A stretch of 64,000 bases of DNA from Flectonema sp. DT1601 (Eukaryota > Euglenozoa > Diplonemea > Diplonemida > Diplonemidae): the NCBI GenBank assembly GCA_964019425.1, contig OZ025796.1, positions 930,001 to 994,000 of the forward strand. Direction: 5' to 3'. Positions within the stretch are counted from its first letter, which is position 1, and every line of letters begins with the position of its first letter. This document shows, piece after piece, positions 20,801 to 28,312 of the stretch. The notes beneath the pieces were generated by a model. It saw only the letters and a program-made list of their open reading frames with translations. It was not told the DNA's origin and did not search any database. The position numbers and the translations under genes were made by a program.

Positions 20801-21902
20801 TACTCGAAGATAATGAAGTTAATAATAAACCAGTCACACTTGGATGTCCTTTCATACATGAAACTTGAATAGGAGTTGTTCCATTCTTATCAGAAACATG
20901 GACTGATGCTCCTGATTCAAGTAGCAGCCTGCAGCACATTAAATTTCCAAGTCGAGCAGCTAAGAAGAGAGGTGTTGTGCCGTTGCAATCCTTAGCGTTT
21001 ACCTTACATGTCCATACTCCATTCAGAAGAAGTTCCATGGAATGAAAATGTCCAAACTGAGCTGTGTAGTGTAATGGTGTTCTTCCGAGAAGACTACACT
21101 TCGTCATTGGATCAACACCTCTGGCTAATAGAGCATTTAGACAACCAGAATTTCCATACATAGCAGCAGTGTGGAGGGCTGTACGTCCCATGCAGTCTGC
21201 ATAATCTGCAGCAGCACCGTGTCTTATGAGAACTGCGGTTAGCATCTTATGACCACTGTGACAGGCCCAATGTAGTGGAGTAGCGTCCCAGGCATCTCTA
21301 ATGCTGGGCATTACACGTCTACTGAGGATGTATTTAGTACAACCGATGCTACCAACATATGCTGCCAAGTGTAGACATGTTAATCCATAAGGTCCTTGAG
21401 TTGAAAGGATGATACCTGGTGTTTCTGATAGTATTTTTAATCCTAATTCTTGATCTCTAGAACTCGCATCATGCATAAGAGACCAACCACTCGGAGGTAT
21501 CAAAGTAGCTGCATGCGGTGCTATTTTCAATAATTCTATTATACAGGCGGTGTTACCATTTTCTACAGCCGTAAGCAAAGCGCTCTTCCCCTCCATATCA
21601 ACTGCATCCCATGCTGCTCCAGTGACTAGAAGTGATCTGCAGCACTTGACAGCATTTACTTCACAGGCAACGTGTAATGGTGCTTTACCTTTTTGATCTT
21701 TTTTATTAGGATTAGCGCCATGATGCAATAGAATATTTAAAGCAATCCATCGTTTCTGTGTGCAACACAAGTGTGCAGCAGTTGATCCCAATTCATCGGC
21801 TATATCTAACCCACCAGTGTGTTTAATAATCGTTGGGACTAACTCTACTTGACCTGCTGCTACTGCTTCATGTAGAGGTGTCCAGGATCTACTATTTTCC
21901 AT
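14868..21902 (-). CDS. Giant ankyrin-repeat protein
   Basis: 2344 residues from the ATG at 21902. Dozens of 33-residue ankyrin repeats (TPLHxAA..G....V..LL..GA) run in three blocks. They are separated by a charged non-ankyrin stretch (about 18970-18450) and a Ser/Thr/Asp-rich stretch (about 16800-16380) that could be a regulated linker. The first repeat (SWTPLHEAVAAGQVELV) begins five residues after the ATG, so nothing is missing in front. No membrane span, kinase or DNA-binding domain is seen. Likely a large scaffold; partners unknown. The frame stays open a little upstream but has no ATG there, and a TTTTTAACAG acceptor lies 11 nt before the chosen start. Confidence 0.9.
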   Translation of the reverse strand: MENSRSWTPLHEAVAAGQVELVPTIIKHTGGLDIADELGSTAAHLCCTQKRWIALNILLHHGANPNKKDQKGKAPLHVACEVNAVKCCRSLLVTGAAWDAVDMEGKSALLTAVENGNTACIIELLKIAPHAATLIPPSGWSLMHDASSRDQELGLKILSETPGIILSTQGPYGLTCLHLAAYVGSIGCTKYILSRRVMPSIRDAWDATPLHWACHSGHKMLTAVLIRHGAAADYADCMGRTALHTAAMYGNSGCLNALLARGVDPMTKCSLLGRTPLHYTAQFGHFHSMELLLNGVWTCKVNAKDCNGTTPLFLAARLGNLMCCRLLLESGASVHVSDKNGTTPIQVSCMKGHPSVTGLLLTSLSSSRDPKLQLCLMTSAQYGAIDCLSIFISRGVDVNYCSRDKTPFMEAASSGSVQACQLLVAAGAKPFLKSPSTGRNAIHVSAISGSCAVLEYLISLIPTNDVTEHLSAVDINNFSAFHFAAIGNHTEFLSTLLSYVPCPRYSLTISPLHCAVQFGHFESLTTLIENIKATSNVQSLHSVVLNTTDKNESNPLHWGAHFNQVRMISYILESRGDSDSSRKLLLNSQDNSGQTALHKACSMGNKEVVLFLLTLPDIDFRITEYNMSWSAVHYAASKSEHSAECLNALLLNKNCDATALTSNSQSALHIAAKTGGVEGLGLLIRIRKEIGIDPNMRDSTGLTALEWSCLESYSLQIVTQLASVTTSHGKALHLAATRGNCDVISVLLNEGWSAYELDEEGRTPCHFAAAAGHVKSVSLFPPSLLSVPSQSGATPLLLASHYGRHSVVESFLTDFQHHDCDTTGRTFTHYAARRGHLTLLKYLIEVLKLDYNVIARPAHRTPFLDASASGKVNVVQYLLKLPRELQRSSVATKLQKSSDLDGNTALHLATKGGHPEVVALLLKYGWSVYAENMHGWTPAKLCSFEVLPEVTMLHRACQRVLVEYLGKLKGNPVIDSTLLQIQHEDAERTDYANAMISIYSSEQSKRQLLLESQISSFNTITELEKSVTLNRLSHEITHVRLKAIQSREQNAVKNTTVLYKLVMLTLIRRYFDAFVSFAKCSVLVKQKETDVATEIAKNDKETMDKTTATDFCIDPPNKNDAEDVKKVIETDGVFEHHDTLHVKKIIRSLEKDAVFTKYNFTPVQACCYFNQIESLHCVLDNITSDVIDVRTQPSLHLCISLNRYRAFTIIYNHHLQYEDCEASCSSAETWTPIRQSGIHVLSKQGFSLLEHAVLQIRHEIVSFLFEKGITTTRELVSLAMSMRHVKVSEVMPILRKEYSLSEIDNSGLDDVNDLSSENAVTVFLRELREMERNERMKFLSHRNSFGRTSFHCASKSGRSPANSSAVCEAVAISLVLVELSDDDCEILKVADINGNTPLHDACWYGTVLLVRQFARFATLLTIQNDFGLTAAHVAALSGHTSCLVLLLLSPNVPCNSGLYPIHYACKYGHVDCVAELINSDNSNKNIKDATDCCWTPLHYAAYFGRIKVIEYLMNNCGVDVNTVGSIGDSPLQCAIVSNHDEALIELLRKGAVLNHKNITMGQNSFHISAELNSRDCLVVLLSRVSDTESHKVILSMLVDKDFHNNTLLHTAALHENPGIIELLYNEGTQIVSALDHIINNVNTSGDTALHLSCVSGCFRSAEMLINEGALPNINTRCGLTALHLAVGSLPSLEMIPIKAVQLRHQTSTMSAVLKSRSGEPLRYNLDKCNISSRKIYSRTIFPKSPQTTRRATVRFHDVALVEESYDTDDSGCDDVISIDNNQLYQNAKEVKSGACLTTLNLEVSKLDHLVLSEPSDIVSASVEFTNGTYEEVDVQYEKVGTVCRFSRILIKKLICNNCDIEAKAPLGITPAMFALQKLNFSALLTLLQYDCDPIAPDVNGDSLMHIAIRNGELSFIKALILFANSDILFLHVNKKGDNCFHEACINESITVMSTLLLEQPNCDIPNSSGCTPLYLAIVRGCLPMVEVLIDHGCELCFRTEIYSNSLHCAASNNIKLITDWFIEKHPFLLTEPVDDFGNNFIHFVVSSGLFHLLSKSPDCGKLLISGLNVHKHTPLHTACLYGVIDVVQYVVRELPDSNVWLQSSSSGTPLVTAIASHRSEVVAEILNCKRGKLLESVSFSDRDLDNLTPVEIAVREGYVHSEMSILLQHSIENCNETLILHLAALSASRGLAALEWLLKYGTDAITPGRRKVSVPNSLSPPGSEVRRILHINMSSDCGDTPLHAAVSVNNLSAIRLLLSFGADINRKNNSGDTPAIVACCSGAELSLRELIKWGADLTVQNSNGKTAANIATEEGFDMIVNIINQVKPSIINSKIAPSFKYSHF

Positions 21903-21913
21903 AATTGGGATAC

Positions 21914-21930
21914 CTGTTAAAAAATAAAGG
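21914..21930 (-). promoter_or_regulatory. Splice-acceptor-like site before the ankyrin gene ATG
   Basis: The minus strand reads CCTTTATTTTTTAACAG, then 11 nt, then ATG. Confidence 0.5.
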
Positions 21931-22083
21931 AGGTTTACGTGTGCTGCCAATATTCCTTTTAGTTCTTACAATACTTGTTAAATGCAAAAAAAAAAAAAAA
22001 AAAAAAAAAATTTCTTCTTTTTTTCCTTCCTTCCTCCGTGGAAAAGGAATAAAGAAATGTCAAACAATGTGAGATAGCTAATC

Positions 22084-24963
22084 TCACGCGCCTAAGGAAA
22101 TAAAACCATGAAGAAGGTAAGCACTAGAACGCCTATTCTTATAGTCAAATAAATCGACAGGATAATTACGAGGAAGAGTAAAACAAAGTATCGATGACAG
22201 GGGTAATGATACAGGTGATTCTGATTTAATAAGCTCATGAAGAACTTCTTGATCATCATCTGAATGACACAAGTCTGATATAGGAGTCGTGCTGTTGGTG
22301 GCATACTTTGCATCTTTTGAACGAAAGAACGCAATGGTGGGATCGAATGACCAACAAGCATCAGTATTATCCGTTATAACATAAATTCGTTGAAGTTGAG
22401 ACGTGTAGTCACGCTTACCCAAATATGATGGTGACGGAACAAATAGCGGAACATCACAAGAAGGAAGAGGAACATCGCCAGCAGATTTCGAACACAACAA
22501 CAACGAAGAGTTTGTTTCAAGAGACCATCTAACCCCAGTAGCAATACAAACGTATTGAAGTAGAATACTAAACGTCGCATGGCTTTGTAGAGAAATTGGA
22601 ATCCCTCCACTTCGATCTCTAACAATGTACGTCTGATCATTATTATCACTTTGATTTAATGCTACTGATTCGACTGTGTGTGGTCTTCGTGTTCTCGCTC
22701 TTTTTCCTAATTTCTTACCTACAGATCCATCACCATCTCTGATGAGCCTGTTGCTCTTTGTAGTAGTAAGACACATCATATCAAATATAGGATCTGTAGT
22801 CACTGCACCTCCCTCTAGTTCAGTTCCTGGTTGCTGCTTCACTTGTGATTCGTTCTTAGAATCTTGACCCCAACGTATTTTAGCATCAGCAGCAAGACAT
22901 AAAATCGGAGATCCGTTCACTAACTGAATTCCAACTTTCTGAACGTCTCGAAACGATGGTCTTGCCTGTCTTGATTTCTGTACCATATTTGAGTGAAACC
23001 ATTCGACTAAAGAACTGTCAGTAGTTGGTATACTTCTACTAATTGTTAATAGCGATACAGCAACTAATTGTATGTCAGGATTACAAGTCGTATGAAGAGC
23101 GAAGTGAAAAGGAACTTGATTTGGTAAAGTTGTTTTTGTTTGATCATCGCGGTCTTCAACGCGGACAGTCAACAGAGCGGTTCCACAAGTACTGACTTGT
23201 TGGAATTGATTTCCTTGTTGTTGTCCTTGTCCTTGTACGTCTTGCTGTTGATGCTGCCCTTGTTTTTGTACTTCTTGTTGTTGGTGTTGTTGTTGTCGTT
23301 GTGAAGTACTACTTTGAGAGGCTTGTTGATGTTTTTCTGAAAGAAGTTTTCTCTCCTTTGAAGCAATCTTAATGGGTTGGTCATGAGAAGTCTCTTCAGG
23401 GCTCTCAGGAATTTCTGCATTATACTTACAAGATTCCCTTACAGTTAATAATCTACTTCTTGGTGTTATTGTTTCTGATTCTGTCGGTCCTACAGCACTC
23501 CCTATACTCCCCATACTTGAATCACGAAGCTTTAACTTTCCCTTTGATGGAACAAATGACGGTGCTGCCTCCCCACGACCACCCTTTGATAATGGGAGGG
23601 TTATTAATTGAACCGCCTTGTTGAAATCATATTTTAAATCACTTCCCATATCACGTCTGAGAGGACCTAAAGCATACCTCTCATACAACGCAAGTGTTAC
23701 AGTCCATTGCTGTTGTCTTATTGATGATAGTGGAATGGATGGACCATCAGACTTGTCATTTGATGACATCGCACTGGCAAAAGCATTGTTAGAAGATACT
23801 GATTCCATGGCCAAACCGATACCATAAGAACATCGTGAATATGATAATTTATATAAAGGATTCAACATTGGATGTAATTTGCTGAACGAATTGTGTTGAG
23901 CAAGTGTTTGTAATTTATTATTATGAGCAATAACTAGTTTATTATCGAGACGGATAATAGAATCGAGAACAGAGCTCTCTCGACACCAGGCGGATACTGT
24001 TGGTAATTCGTATCTCTTACCGCAATGGACCATTTGGCGAAGTATGTACTGTGCTTGTCGTCCAATAAAGTCATGGACTTGTTTTATATTATTATCTAAA
24101 CAACTTGGATCGTACTTATCAACTACAAAACAACACCTAACAGGGTCAAGCATTAAGATTGGTGTTTCAGGACCGTCGCGGTCGGAAGCAGTTCCCAGCA
24201 GTTTAGTACTGCGTAAGAATTGTCGAATGTGTGAGCTTAGCGATTGCTCTAACTGGTAGTTTCTCTTTTCACGGGGTTTTAGTTTATTTCCATTCCAAGG
24301 TTTTAAAAAAAAACCAGATTTCGGTTGAAAAATAAAAACCACAATCGGCAACAACCTTCCAGGCGAAAACTGACTCCCACATAAAATATCTTTATACCGA
24401 ATACGAGTCAACTCCGTAACTGCCGGTGCAATTCCTTGACGAATTGTTTGGCATATTCTCAACAGTTTTAACACACCCAAATCAACAGATACATGACAAG
24501 GGGGATGAATAAATAATATAACATGACAAACCATAAGCATATAACATAACGATCTCAGATAACTAATAAGACGGTCTTCAGTGTAGTCAACAATTGTTGA
24601 AGAGTTAGTGTGATCTCTGCTGGTTGAGAATTTATGGTAACCAGTGTTTATTGCTAAGGGAGTGACTCCAGAAGATGATAAATAAACATGAACTCTTGAC
24701 TGGTCAGGACAGTAATGTGATTGTATATCCAGTGGTGTTTGAGGATCACTACATTTCGAAATATTTCCATCTGTAAAACACTTACTTTTTGCTATATAAT
24801 TAGCCAGGTCTGCACATCCATCACCTAAAGCAACGTAACCAACAGCCATTGTTGCTCCATCAGTTCCTTCAGGTATGATTTCTTCACTACCACTGTTGTT
24901 GCTTGATCGATTTCCTCCACCTTTTCTACCTTTTCCTCCTCCCTTTATAGTACTTCCCTTCAT
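22084..24963 (-). CDS. SMG8: SMG8, nonsense-mediated decay factor
   Basis: 959 residues, close to the human protein (about 990). SMG8 pairs with SMG9 and restrains the SMG1 kinase that phosphorylates UPF1 during nonsense-mediated mRNA decay. Family signals: LISYLRSLCYMLMVCHVIL followed by FIHPPCHVS in the N-terminal part, and a C-terminus SLPLSSILCFTLPRNYPVD then LLHGFISLGA, the conserved end of SMG8. The head is Gly/Lys/Ser-rich. A Gln-rich tract (about 23180-23340, many QQQ) splits the middle and is probably disordered. The ATG lies 15 nt after TATTTAACAG. The direct link to SMG8 rests on recognised motifs, not a search. Confidence 0.85.
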   Translation of the reverse strand: MKGSTIKGGGKGRKGGGNRSSNNSGSEEIIPEGTDGATMAVGYVALGDGCADLANYIAKSKCFTDGNISKCSDPQTPLDIQSHYCPDQSRVHVYLSSSGVTPLAINTGYHKFSTSRDHTNSSTIVDYTEDRLISYLRSLCYMLMVCHVILFIHPPCHVSVDLGVLKLLRICQTIRQGIAPAVTELTRIRYKDILCGSQFSPGRLLPIVVFIFQPKSGFFLKPWNGNKLKPREKRNYQLEQSLSSHIRQFLRSTKLLGTASDRDGPETPILMLDPVRCCFVVDKYDPSCLDNNIKQVHDFIGRQAQYILRQMVHCGKRYELPTVSAWCRESSVLDSIIRLDNKLVIAHNNKLQTLAQHNSFSKLHPMLNPLYKLSYSRCSYGIGLAMESVSSNNAFASAMSSNDKSDGPSIPLSSIRQQQWTVTLALYERYALGPLRRDMGSDLKYDFNKAVQLITLPLSKGGRGEAAPSFVPSKGKLKLRDSSMGSIGSAVGPTESETITPRSRLLTVRESCKYNAEIPESPEETSHDQPIKIASKERKLLSEKHQQASQSSTSQRQQQHQQQEVQKQGQHQQQDVQGQGQQQGNQFQQVSTCGTALLTVRVEDRDDQTKTTLPNQVPFHFALHTTCNPDIQLVAVSLLTISRSIPTTDSSLVEWFHSNMVQKSRQARPSFRDVQKVGIQLVNGSPILCLAADAKIRWGQDSKNESQVKQQPGTELEGGAVTTDPIFDMMCLTTTKSNRLIRDGDGSVGKKLGKRARTRRPHTVESVALNQSDNNDQTYIVRDRSGGIPISLQSHATFSILLQYVCIATGVRWSLETNSSLLLCSKSAGDVPLPSCDVPLFVPSPSYLGKRDYTSQLQRIYVITDNTDACWSFDPTIAFFRSKDAKYATNSTTPISDLCHSDDDQEVLHELIKSESPVSLPLSSILCFTLPRNYPVDLFDYKNRRSSAYLLHGFISLGA

Positions 24964-24978
24964 ATTTTACCACTGCTA

Positions 24979-24995
24979 CTGTTAAATAGAAAACT
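24979..24995 (-). promoter_or_regulatory. Splice-acceptor-like site before the SMG8 ATG
   Basis: The minus strand reads TAGTTTTCTATTTAACAG, then 15 nt, then ATG. Confidence 0.5.
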
Positions 24996-25159
24996 ATAAG
25001 AAACACTTTCAATTCAAGGAGCATGCTATCGCTTTGAAGAAGCAAAAGTACCTTCTTGGTTAGCTTTGGTACCGCGAGAGGAGCAACGAGAGATGTGTGA
25101 CAATAAACATTCGCTGTATAGACACAACCTCGATATTCGGGTAAAAGGGATAGATGTTG

Positions 25160-25903
25160 TCACTCTAAAATAACTGACAATTCCTTAGCTAGTTGATCGT
25201 AACCTGCGGCACTGAAGTGCACGTTGTCAACGAACATTTTTCGGAGAGTTTTTCCACGGTTATCAATGACGTTGGCGCTGAAATCGTGAAAGTTGATTGA
25301 CATTTGAGTAGCAAGTTCCTTAAGAAGTCCGTTGTACTCTTTAATCTTATTAAACAATACATCCTCAGAGATGTCATCACTGATACGAGGAAACATCGCA
25401 AGAAGGTGTAGTTCTGATGTTGGAAACCTTTTTTTCACAAGTGAAATTATCTGAGTCATACCATCAAGAATCACTGCAATCTTACCACATTCGATATCAT
25501 TAGCTCCAGCCATTATTATGCATTTCTTTGGATCGTTTTTGACGTAATTGAGGACTTTTAATTCAGAAAGTCGGTATAAAATATTACAAACACAATCACC
25601 ACCACAGCTACAGTTAAAACAAGACTTCTTATCAAGGCTGTGTGCAGCCCAAGCAGATGTACCTTCTGCAGTGTATTGAAACCTCTCAAACATGCTGGTA
25701 CCAATTAGAATGTTGACAGGATTTGGTCGATTCTCTAAAAATGGAATATGAACTGTTTGCGTAGTTTCTTCAGATCTTTTTTTCCATTTTGCCACGCAAG
25801 AACCCGCAATCACATCTTTCAAAGTACATAGTGGCTGCTCTATTTTTTGGCTGGATATTTTCTTCTTCTTTTTATTTTTTTGAGGATCGACTAGACTCGT
25901 CAT
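25160..25903 (-). CDS. SGNH/GDSL-type hydrolase with Cys-rich insert
   Basis: 247 residues. The four SGNH blocks are present: ILIGTSMF (nucleophile Ser70), GGD with oxyanion Gly102, MAGANDIE (Asn135), and VDNVHFSAAGYDQLA with Asp226 and His229. The family hydrolyses esters of lipids or acetylated sugars. Block I reads GTS rather than GDS, as in many intracellular members. The oxyanion glycine sits in an unusual Cys cluster (CFNCSCGGDCVC, residues 95-106) that could bind metal. There is no signal peptide but a Lys-rich head, so it is probably cytosolic. An A-run of about 20 nt lies directly before the ATG on the coding strand. Confidence 0.8.
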   Translation of the reverse strand: MTSLVDPQKNKKKKKISSQKIEQPLCTLKDVIAGSCVAKWKKRSEETTQTVHIPFLENRPNPVNILIGTSMFERFQYTAEGTSAWAAHSLDKKSCFNCSCGGDCVCNILYRLSELKVLNYVKNDPKKCIIMAGANDIECGKIAVILDGMTQIISLVKKRFPTSELHLLAMFPRISDDISEDVLFNKIKEYNGLLKELATQMSINFHDFSANVIDNRGKTLRKMFVDNVHFSAAGYDQLAKELSVILE

Positions 25904-26153
25904 GTTTTTTTTTTTTTTTTTTTTTACAAAGTCACCACTTGCTAAAAATAATTATTAAAAACAACACCAACAACACATGTTTCACGATTCTTTTCATGTT
26001 GTTGTTTGATCAGAGTGACCAAGGTTAAGACTTTTCTTTATTTATTTTTTTTTATAGATAAAATCGAATCGCTAGAGAGTCAGTTAAGGCATTCTAGGCA
26101 TGTTAATATTGAGAAGAAACAATTAAAAAAAGAAGTGTAATAGTTGATCGAGA

Positions 26154-27371
26154 CTACGTTGGGTTCACAAGCTCTTCAAGAACTTTTCCAAGCTTGTTAT
26201 CGATTGCGGGTAAGAACTCGTTCCTTACTAAATCAGACATAACTTCAATGTTTTTGGGTCGGATGTTGTCAAGTTCTTCGCATGCGACATGTGCTTTTGC
26301 CCATTCTTTATTTTTAGTTTTTGATGTGTATTCTTCAGGGATCATCATTTGAAAACGATGATATTTTGTTTTATTATCTGATGCAGCAATCCTTTCTAAT
26401 TGATCATGGACAAGTTGAGAACTTCCTCCCATCATTGTAGATATGAGAGGTTCAATCCATGCTGCAGTCCCCCAAGAAGATAATTGTTTATGACTGTGTG
26501 CTTCATGAACCCTTCCAGTCCCTAAAGATATAAGTACAATCTCCGCATCATCATCACAAATACTTTTAACATATGTGAGGATGGCTAGTGCTGGATTGTT
26601 ACAACAAATACCTCCGTCAATACACGCAAGTGAACAGTTACCATCCTTTCTTCTTTCTGTGACATTACTAAACTGTGCTGGTGGTAAGAAAGTTGGAGCA
26701 GCGCTGGTAGCACGAGCGATGTCTCGAAGTCGATAATTTGATCCGTTTGGACCAGAATCAGTTTCAGCATCGAGTGATGAAAAGAAGATTGGACCCCAAG
26801 GATGAGACATCTCAACAGATGAAATAAAAACAGGTTTCACAGTGTCTGTAAGTGTTAAATCATTACCTTGATTACAACAGTATTCAGTTATCACATTCTC
26901 AAGACCCTTTTCACTATACTTTGGTTTAGATAGGAGTGTTTGAACAGAAGACACAGCACCTCTTACTTCACCAGCAACAGCAGATTTCGCCTTTGAAACA
27001 AAAGACAATATATCCGTACCTTCTTGTGTTTCGTTTGATGAAATCGGAAATATTTCACCACCTCGCTCACCATAAATTTTAACTAAATCAGACGCAGTAG
27101 TCATTGATGATAAGGTCTTTGATCCTGGACACTCTGGTAGCATTGTCAACATCGCAAGGATTCCTCCAGTACTCGTACCAGCAGCAACGTCAAACACCTC
27201 ACCTATTCTCTTTCCCATTATCTTCTCCATGTGTTCCATTACTATTGCTGGTATCAATCCACGGATACCTCCCCCATCAATACTCAGGATGTTGATTCTC
27301 TTTTGTCCTCTCAGTCCTTTGACATCTCTTGGATGGGGACGAGGGAAAGTTTGGAAGCTATATGAAGGCAT
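26154..27371 (-). CDS. Patatin-like phospholipase
   Basis: 405 residues. ILSIDGGGIRGLIP (oxyanion loop, 28-41), GTSTGG with nucleophile Ser67, and IDGGICCNNPA with catalytic Asp252 give the full Ser/Asp dyad of patatin/iPLA2-type acyl hydrolases. It lacks N-terminal ankyrin or membrane segments, so it looks like the stand-alone plant and bacterial type. It probably releases fatty acids from membrane phospholipids or galactolipids. The ATG lies 15 nt after a strong pyrimidine tract ending TCTCTCCCAG. No intron is needed. Confidence 0.92.
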   Translation of the reverse strand: MPSYSFQTFPRPHPRDVKGLRGQKRINILSIDGGGIRGLIPAIVMEHMEKIMGKRIGEVFDVAAGTSTGGILAMLTMLPECPGSKTLSSMTTASDLVKIYGERGGEIFPISSNETQEGTDILSFVSKAKSAVAGEVRGAVSSVQTLLSKPKYSEKGLENVITEYCCNQGNDLTLTDTVKPVFISSVEMSHPWGPIFFSSLDAETDSGPNGSNYRLRDIARATSAAPTFLPPAQFSNVTERRKDGNCSLACIDGGICCNNPALAILTYVKSICDDDAEIVLISLGTGRVHEAHSHKQLSSWGTAAWIEPLISTMMGGSSQLVHDQLERIAASDNKTKYHRFQMMIPEEYTSKTKNKEWAKAHVACEELDNIRPKNIEVMSDLVRNEFLPAIDNKLGKVLEELVNPT

Positions 27372-27386
27372 CCTTTAAGTATACAG

Positions 27387-27415
27387 CTGGGAGAGATAGA
27401 GATGGAGATAGAGAG
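27387..27415 (-). promoter_or_regulatory. Pyrimidine tract plus AG before the patatin ATG
   Basis: On the minus strand a run of CT-rich repeats ends in CTCTCCCAG, followed by 15 nt and ATG. Confidence 0.55.
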
Positions 27416-27613
27416 ATAATAAGGGAAATAACATATTACATCATGATGACTTTTCTCCGTCTCTGTCTGTTCGATATTTTTAACAATCTGGAGAGAAGAG
27501 ATAAGAAAAGAGAGTGAATGAGAATACAATAATTCAATTATTGATTTATATAATAACCTGCAATAAGCAACAATATGAGTTCTATGTCATCAAAAAATTA
27601 AAAACTGGGAGAA

Positions 27614-27678
<65 letters not shown>

Positions 27679-28256
27679 CGCCGAAGCGAAGATGCCGGGA
27701 AGAAACCACATGCTAGTACAGTTCTTTTACTTTTCTTTGTCTGCTGGAATTCTATCTGAGAAAACCGGTAGTCTTTAAAATTGTAAGCCAAGTACAAGTT
27801 GCCTCCTGACGGGTATATTGTGGGTAGTTCGAAAACGTTGCTCTCCAAAATATAACAAGACTCTACTCCACCCGCGTCAGGCGCATCTCTTGTCTTAGCC
27901 CTAGCATGCTACGTTGGAACATTGTCACCAGCCCGGTGGACCAAGTTGTAATTATTGCCCCTGGTTTACTCATCACTCTTCCGTGTGACGGCGGTTATTC
28001 CCTAATAACCTGTTGTATGCTTTACCTAAGTCTTTTACTTTTTTCTTCTTCGCACGCTGTCGGTTTCCACCTTCGACGCAGTCAATCTTGTTCCGCCTTG
28101 GTTGTTTTTGGAAGAGCTAAGCTAAGTGGCAAGGTTTCACTAACAGATCGACTTTTTGTCAGCATCTCAGGCTTCTTTTTGCCGAGGACGTGCGGCTTTC
28201 TTTGAGGTCTCACAGTGACACTTTTAAAAGAAATTATCTATTCCGGTGGGTATAAA

Positions 28257-28290
28257 GGGGGGGGGGTGGGGGAGGAGGAGGGGGAGGGGA
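28257..28290 (+). other. G-run tract in the LINE 3' UTR
   Basis: Four or more G runs (GGGG, GGGGGGG, GGGGG, GGGGAGGGG) in 34 bp on the plus strand could form a quadruplex in DNA; the element RNA is C-rich here. Confidence 0.5.
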
Positions 28291-28312
28291 CGTGTGAGTA
28301 CACCCACAGATC

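Noticed and set aside
27582-27848. Frame with a long Lys run across the LINE tail
   Set aside because: The Lys run is the poly-A tail read as codons; the rest is LINE 3' UTR.
27679-27987. Independent tRNA-derived SINE
   Set aside because: A weak box B-like GTTTTCGAACTACCC occurs, but no convincing box A is seen, and the piece sits exactly as the 3' end of the full-length LINE before its poly-A. Reading it as the LINE 3' UTR is simpler.
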